This document shows, one piece after another, positions 41,036 through 43,328 of a DNA stretch of 43,328 nucleotides (its first letter is position 1; each line of letters opens with the position of its first letter). The notes beneath the pieces are model-generated. The model saw only the letters and a program-made list of their open reading frames with translations, was not told the DNA's origin and searched no databases. The stretch is from Mycolicibacterium flavescens (GTDB lineage Bacteria; Actinomycetota; Actinomycetes; Mycobacteriales; Mycobacteriaceae). Location: assembly GCF_001722335.1 (NCBI RefSeq), contig NZ_MIHA01000032.1, forward strand, positions 1 to 43,328, in the 5' to 3' direction. The position numbers and the translations under genes are program-made.

Positions 41036-41811
41036 GCTCCACCCCTTCGGGCGCAGGGCTAGACACCGAACGACACGCCATCGCGCTGGCCTGTCGCGTC
41101 CTGGCGGCGCGCGACTTGGCGCCAGGCATCCTCGGCCACATCAGCCTGCGCGTCGACCGAGATCGACTGCTGATCCGATGTCGTGGTCCGCGCGAGCGAG
41201 GGCTCGCGTTCACCAGCGCAGAGGACATCCGGATGGTCACGTTGGACGGTACAGCGGGCGGCAAAGGAGAACTCGACGATGGTTACCAGCCGCCGAACGA
41301 ATTGCCACTGCACACCGAAGTGCTCCGCACCCGCCGCGATGTCAATGCTGTGGTTCATGCGCACCCCGAGGCGGTAGTCGCCGCCGATCTCGCCGGTCTG
41401 GCTGTCCGACCGATTGTCGGAGCGTTTGACATACCCGGTTTTCGGCTCGCCGCGGCTGGCGTGCCGGTCTATCGGCGAGGCGTATTGGTGCGCAATCGGC
41501 AACTAGCCCAGGAAATGGTTGCTGCTATGGCAGACCGGCCGGTGGTCGTTCTTCGGGCCCACGGCCTCACCAGTGCTGCGGAAACCGTCGAGCGGGCCGT
41601 ACTACAGGCCATCAGCGTCGACACGATCTCGCGTTTGTCGCTCCAGATCGCTTCTGCGGGTGGCACTCTGGCTGATTTGCCTGACGCTGATGCAGCAGAG
41701 CTGCCTGATCTCGGTAACGCTTTCAACGAGACCATCGCGTGGCGTCACGAGTTGGGGCGCCTCGAAACCCATGGTTTGTCGTGTCACCCATCGGAGAAAA
41801 GGTCCTCATAG
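41032..41811 (+). CDS. Class II aldolase/adducin family protein, possible aryl-carboxylate decarboxylase
   Basis: This 259 aa class II aldolase-fold protein carries the zinc histidines His109 and His111 (HAHPEA) and His177 (LRAHGLTS), with the conserved Glu90 in NELPLH. In actinobacterial phthalate pathways the 3,4-dihydroxyphthalate decarboxylase (PhtC) belongs to this family, so decarboxylation of a dihydroxy-aryl acid is a reasonable guess next to the dihydrodiol dehydrogenase and extradiol dioxygenase; a true aldolase cannot be excluded. The ATG overlaps the small ORF stop. The gap of about 236 bp to the next gene holds a short plus-strand frame with no recognisable motif. Confidence 0.85.
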   Translation: MSSTPSGAGLDTERHAIALACRVLAARDLAPGILGHISLRVDRDRLLIRCRGPRERGLAFTSAEDIRMVTLDGTAGGKGELDDGYQPPNELPLHTEVLRTRRDVNAVVHAHPEAVVAADLAGLAVRPIVGAFDIPGFRLAAAGVPVYRRGVLVRNRQLAQEMVAAMADRPVVVLRAHGLTSAAETVERAVLQAISVDTISRLSLQIASAGGTLADLPDADAAELPDLGNAFNETIAWRHELGRLETHGLSCHPSEKRSS

Positions 41812-42047
41812 GCACATCCGGGCACGCGCTTATGTCCATTGCCGCGGGTGGTCTGGGACGCGGCTTCCGATCCCATCGGACCATTGGCGTAGACATCCCC
41901 CGCACTCTCCTCGCCCGAGCATCGAGACCCGCGTGAATCGGAGCTTCGACAGCGCTGCGCGGATAGACCCCCCATTCAGCGGCGAGGACGCTGGTGGGCA
42001 GATGCAGAGCAACAAGAGCATTGCGCATCACCGGAGGGACGATAGTT

Positions 42048-42899
42048 TTGAGTTGGTTGACCGGGCAAGTCGCCCTGGTGACCGGCGGGGCAGCCGGAAT
42101 CGGTTTGGCCGTGGTCGAGCGTTTCTTGGCCGAGGGCGCATGCGTGGGCGTCCTGGATCGCTCGGAAGGCGACCTGGCTACCATCGGCAACGCCGACGGC
42201 AGGCTCATCGCGGTAACAGGTGACGTGACGTCGTATGCAGACAACGTCATGGCGGTGCGCGAAACGGTCGATGCGTTCGGAAAGCTCGACGTCTTCGTCG
42301 GCAACGCTGGGATCTTCGATTACTTTGCCCCTTTGGTGGGTTTCGACGGAGCCGACCTCAGCAGCGCCTTCGATGAGATCTTCGCGGTCAATGTAAAGGG
42401 CTACCTCCTTGGTGCCAGGGCCGCCGTTCCTGAACTCCTCAAAAGCGATGGCCCGAGCATGATCTTCACCGTCTCCAACTCTGGCTTCTATGCCTCCGGT
42501 GGCGGCCCGCTGTACACCGCTTCCAAGCACGCAGTCGTTGGCGTAGTGCGTGAACTGGCCTACGAGTTGGCGCCGAAGATCAGGGTGAATGGCGTCGCTC
42601 CAGGCGGCACGGTAACGGGCCTGCGTGGAATCGAGGACCTCGGCCAGGGTCAGGACGTGTTGTCATCGGTGCCCGGCATCGCCGACATTATGAGTACTAC
42701 AAACCCATTGCAGTACGCGCAGCAGCCCGCCGATCACGCCGGCCTGTATCTGCTACTCGCGTCTGCAGACAACTCGCGAGCGGTGACCGGCGTCGTCATC
42801 AACAGCGACGGCGGCTTGGGCGTGCGGGGCCTCAACCAGCCGTCCGGAGGGCTGGAACTTGCCACCGGCGCGATGCGCATCGACGTCGGGTCAACATAG
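42048..42899 (+). CDS. bphB: cis-2,3-Dihydrobiphenyl-2,3-diol dehydrogenase-like SDR (BphB)
   Basis: The 283 aa protein follows the BphB pattern along its length: the glycine loop TGGAAGIG (12-19), then FGKLDVFVGNAGIFDY, FDEIFAVNVKGYLLGARA, FTVSNSGFYASGGGPLYTASK (Ser143, Tyr156, Lys160), ELAPKIRVNGVAPGG, and the C-terminal NSDGGLGVRG. BphB-type enzymes oxidise cis-dihydrodiols to catechols with NAD. The TTG at 42048 has GGAGGG at 42033-42038, nine bases upstream, and gives the correct N-terminus; upstream in-frame starts add about 18 unrelated residues. It is followed 12 bp later by the extradiol dioxygenase gene. Confidence 0.92.
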   Translation: MSWLTGQVALVTGGAAGIGLAVVERFLAEGACVGVLDRSEGDLATIGNADGRLIAVTGDVTSYADNVMAVRETVDAFGKLDVFVGNAGIFDYFAPLVGFDGADLSSAFDEIFAVNVKGYLLGARAAVPELLKSDGPSMIFTVSNSGFYASGGGPLYTASKHAVVGVVRELAYELAPKIRVNGVAPGGTVTGLRGIEDLGQGQDVLSSVPGIADIMSTTNPLQYAQQPADHAGLYLLLASADNSRAVTGVVINSDGGLGVRGLNQPSGGLELATGAMRIDVGST

Positions 42900-42911
42900 G
42901 AGGTTTTACAC

Positions 42912-43328
42912 ATGTTGGTGAAAGCGTTGGGTTATGTGGGTGTGGAGTCTCCGGATGCGAAGGAGTGGTTGGCGTTCGGTCCGGAGGTTTTGGGGATGGA
43001 GGCGGTTGAGGCGTCCAGTGGGTCGGTCCTGTTGCGGATCGACGACGCGGATCACCGGATCGCCGTTCATCACGGGGACCGCAACCGGATGCTGTATGCG
43101 GGCTGGGATGTGGGCAGCGAGGAGGCGCTTGAGGCTGCCGGGGAGTTGTTGCACAAGCGGGGTATTGGGTTTGAGGTGGGAACCGAGGAGGACTGCGCAG
43201 ACCGCGGGGTGTTGGGCTTTTTGACGCTGTCGGATCCTTCGGGGTTGCGTCATGAGTTGTTTTACGGTCAGAAGGTGGTGCCGGGTTCCTTCCGGCCCGG
43301 TCGTGCGATATCGGGGTTCGTCACCGGT
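42912..43328 (+). CDS. bphC: 2,3-Dihydroxybiphenyl 1,2-dioxygenase-like extradiol dioxygenase (BphC), 5' part
   Basis: About 139 N-terminal residues are present before the window ends. They match the N-terminal domain of type I extradiol dioxygenases: KALGYVGVESPDAKEWLAFG, then VLLRIDDADHRIAVHHGD, LYAGWDVGSEEALEAAGELL, and SGLRHELFYG with PGRAISGFVTG entering the second domain. The iron ligands (two His and one Glu) lie in the C-terminal domain outside the window, so they cannot be checked. AGGAGG at 42898-42903 supports the ATG. Codons here end mostly in G or T, unlike the C-rich third positions in bphB, hinting at a separate origin. Together with bphB it would open the first ring. Confidence 0.92.
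   Translation, partial: MLVKALGYVGVESPDAKEWLAFGPEVLGMEAVEASSGSVLLRIDDADHRIAVHHGDRNRMLYAGWDVGSEEALEAAGELLHKRGIGFEVGTEEDCADRGVLGFLTLSDPSGLRHELFYGQKVVPGSFRPGRAISGFVTG

Noticed and set aside
1..43328. tRNA or rRNA genes, CRISPR arrays, complete insertion sequences
   Set aside because: I saw no cloverleaf-like segment, no regularly spaced repeats, and no intact transposase.

Overview
The window is high-GC DNA in which every gene I can support lies on the + strand, usually packed with GTGA/ATGA start-stop overlaps. A complete Mce locus (yrbEA-yrbEB-mceABCDEF plus two Mce-associated membrane proteins) points to a mycolic-acid-bearing actinomycete, most likely Mycobacterium/Mycolicibacterium or a close relative such as Rhodococcus or Nocardia. 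The rest is a catabolic region for a hydrophobic, probably polycyclic or aryl-carboxylate substrate: five Rieske ring-hydroxylating oxygenase alpha subunits, four complete beta subunits and a fifth cut by the left edge.

Layout. 1-7.3 kb: end of a beta subunit, oxygenase alpha-1, an SDR, a zinc alcohol dehydrogenase, an Asp-box propeller protein, oxygenase alpha-2/beta-2, an SCP2 sterol-carrier protein and an orphan PcaG-like protein. 7.4-18.1 kb: the Mce lipid importer. 18.1-23.1 kb: epoxide hydrolase, aldehyde dehydrogenase, an MFS exporter and its MarR regulator. 23.4-26.4 kb: oxygenase alpha-3/beta-3 and a second zinc alcohol dehydrogenase, paralogous to the first module. 26.5-30.7 kb: a CoA-thioester module (CaiB CoA transferase, Ltp2-like aldolase/thiolase, DUF35 partner, MaoC-type hydratase) and a 3Fe-4S ferredoxin. 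30.9-35.1 kb: oxygenase alpha-4/beta-4, cupin, 3-hydroxyisobutyrate-dehydrogenase-like protein, second MarR. 35.5-40.5 kb: alpha/beta hydrolase, oxygenase alpha-5/beta-5, a Pht4-like Gfo/Idh dehydrogenase and a LigB-type extradiol dioxygenase. 40.9 kb to the end: a 36-codon ORF, a class II aldolase/decarboxylase, a BphB-like cis-dihydrodiol dehydrogenase and the start of a BphC-like extradiol dioxygenase.

How it may work (inference). The Mce system imports a hydrophobic substrate, which the SCP2 protein might carry inside the cell. Rieske oxygenases form cis-dihydrodiols, SDR/MDR/Gfo-Idh dehydrogenases rearomatise them, the extradiol enzymes open the rings and the alpha/beta hydrolase could split a meta-cleavage product. 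The CoA transferase, hydratase and Ltp2/DUF35 pair would shorten an acyl side chain, and the class II aldolase may remove an aryl carboxyl group. No ferredoxin reductase and no Mce ATPase (MceG) are present, so both must be encoded elsewhere. Candidate operators lie upstream of the aldehyde dehydrogenase, MFS, alpha-3, cupin, MarR-2 and class II aldolase genes, and competing hairpins precede the Mce operon.
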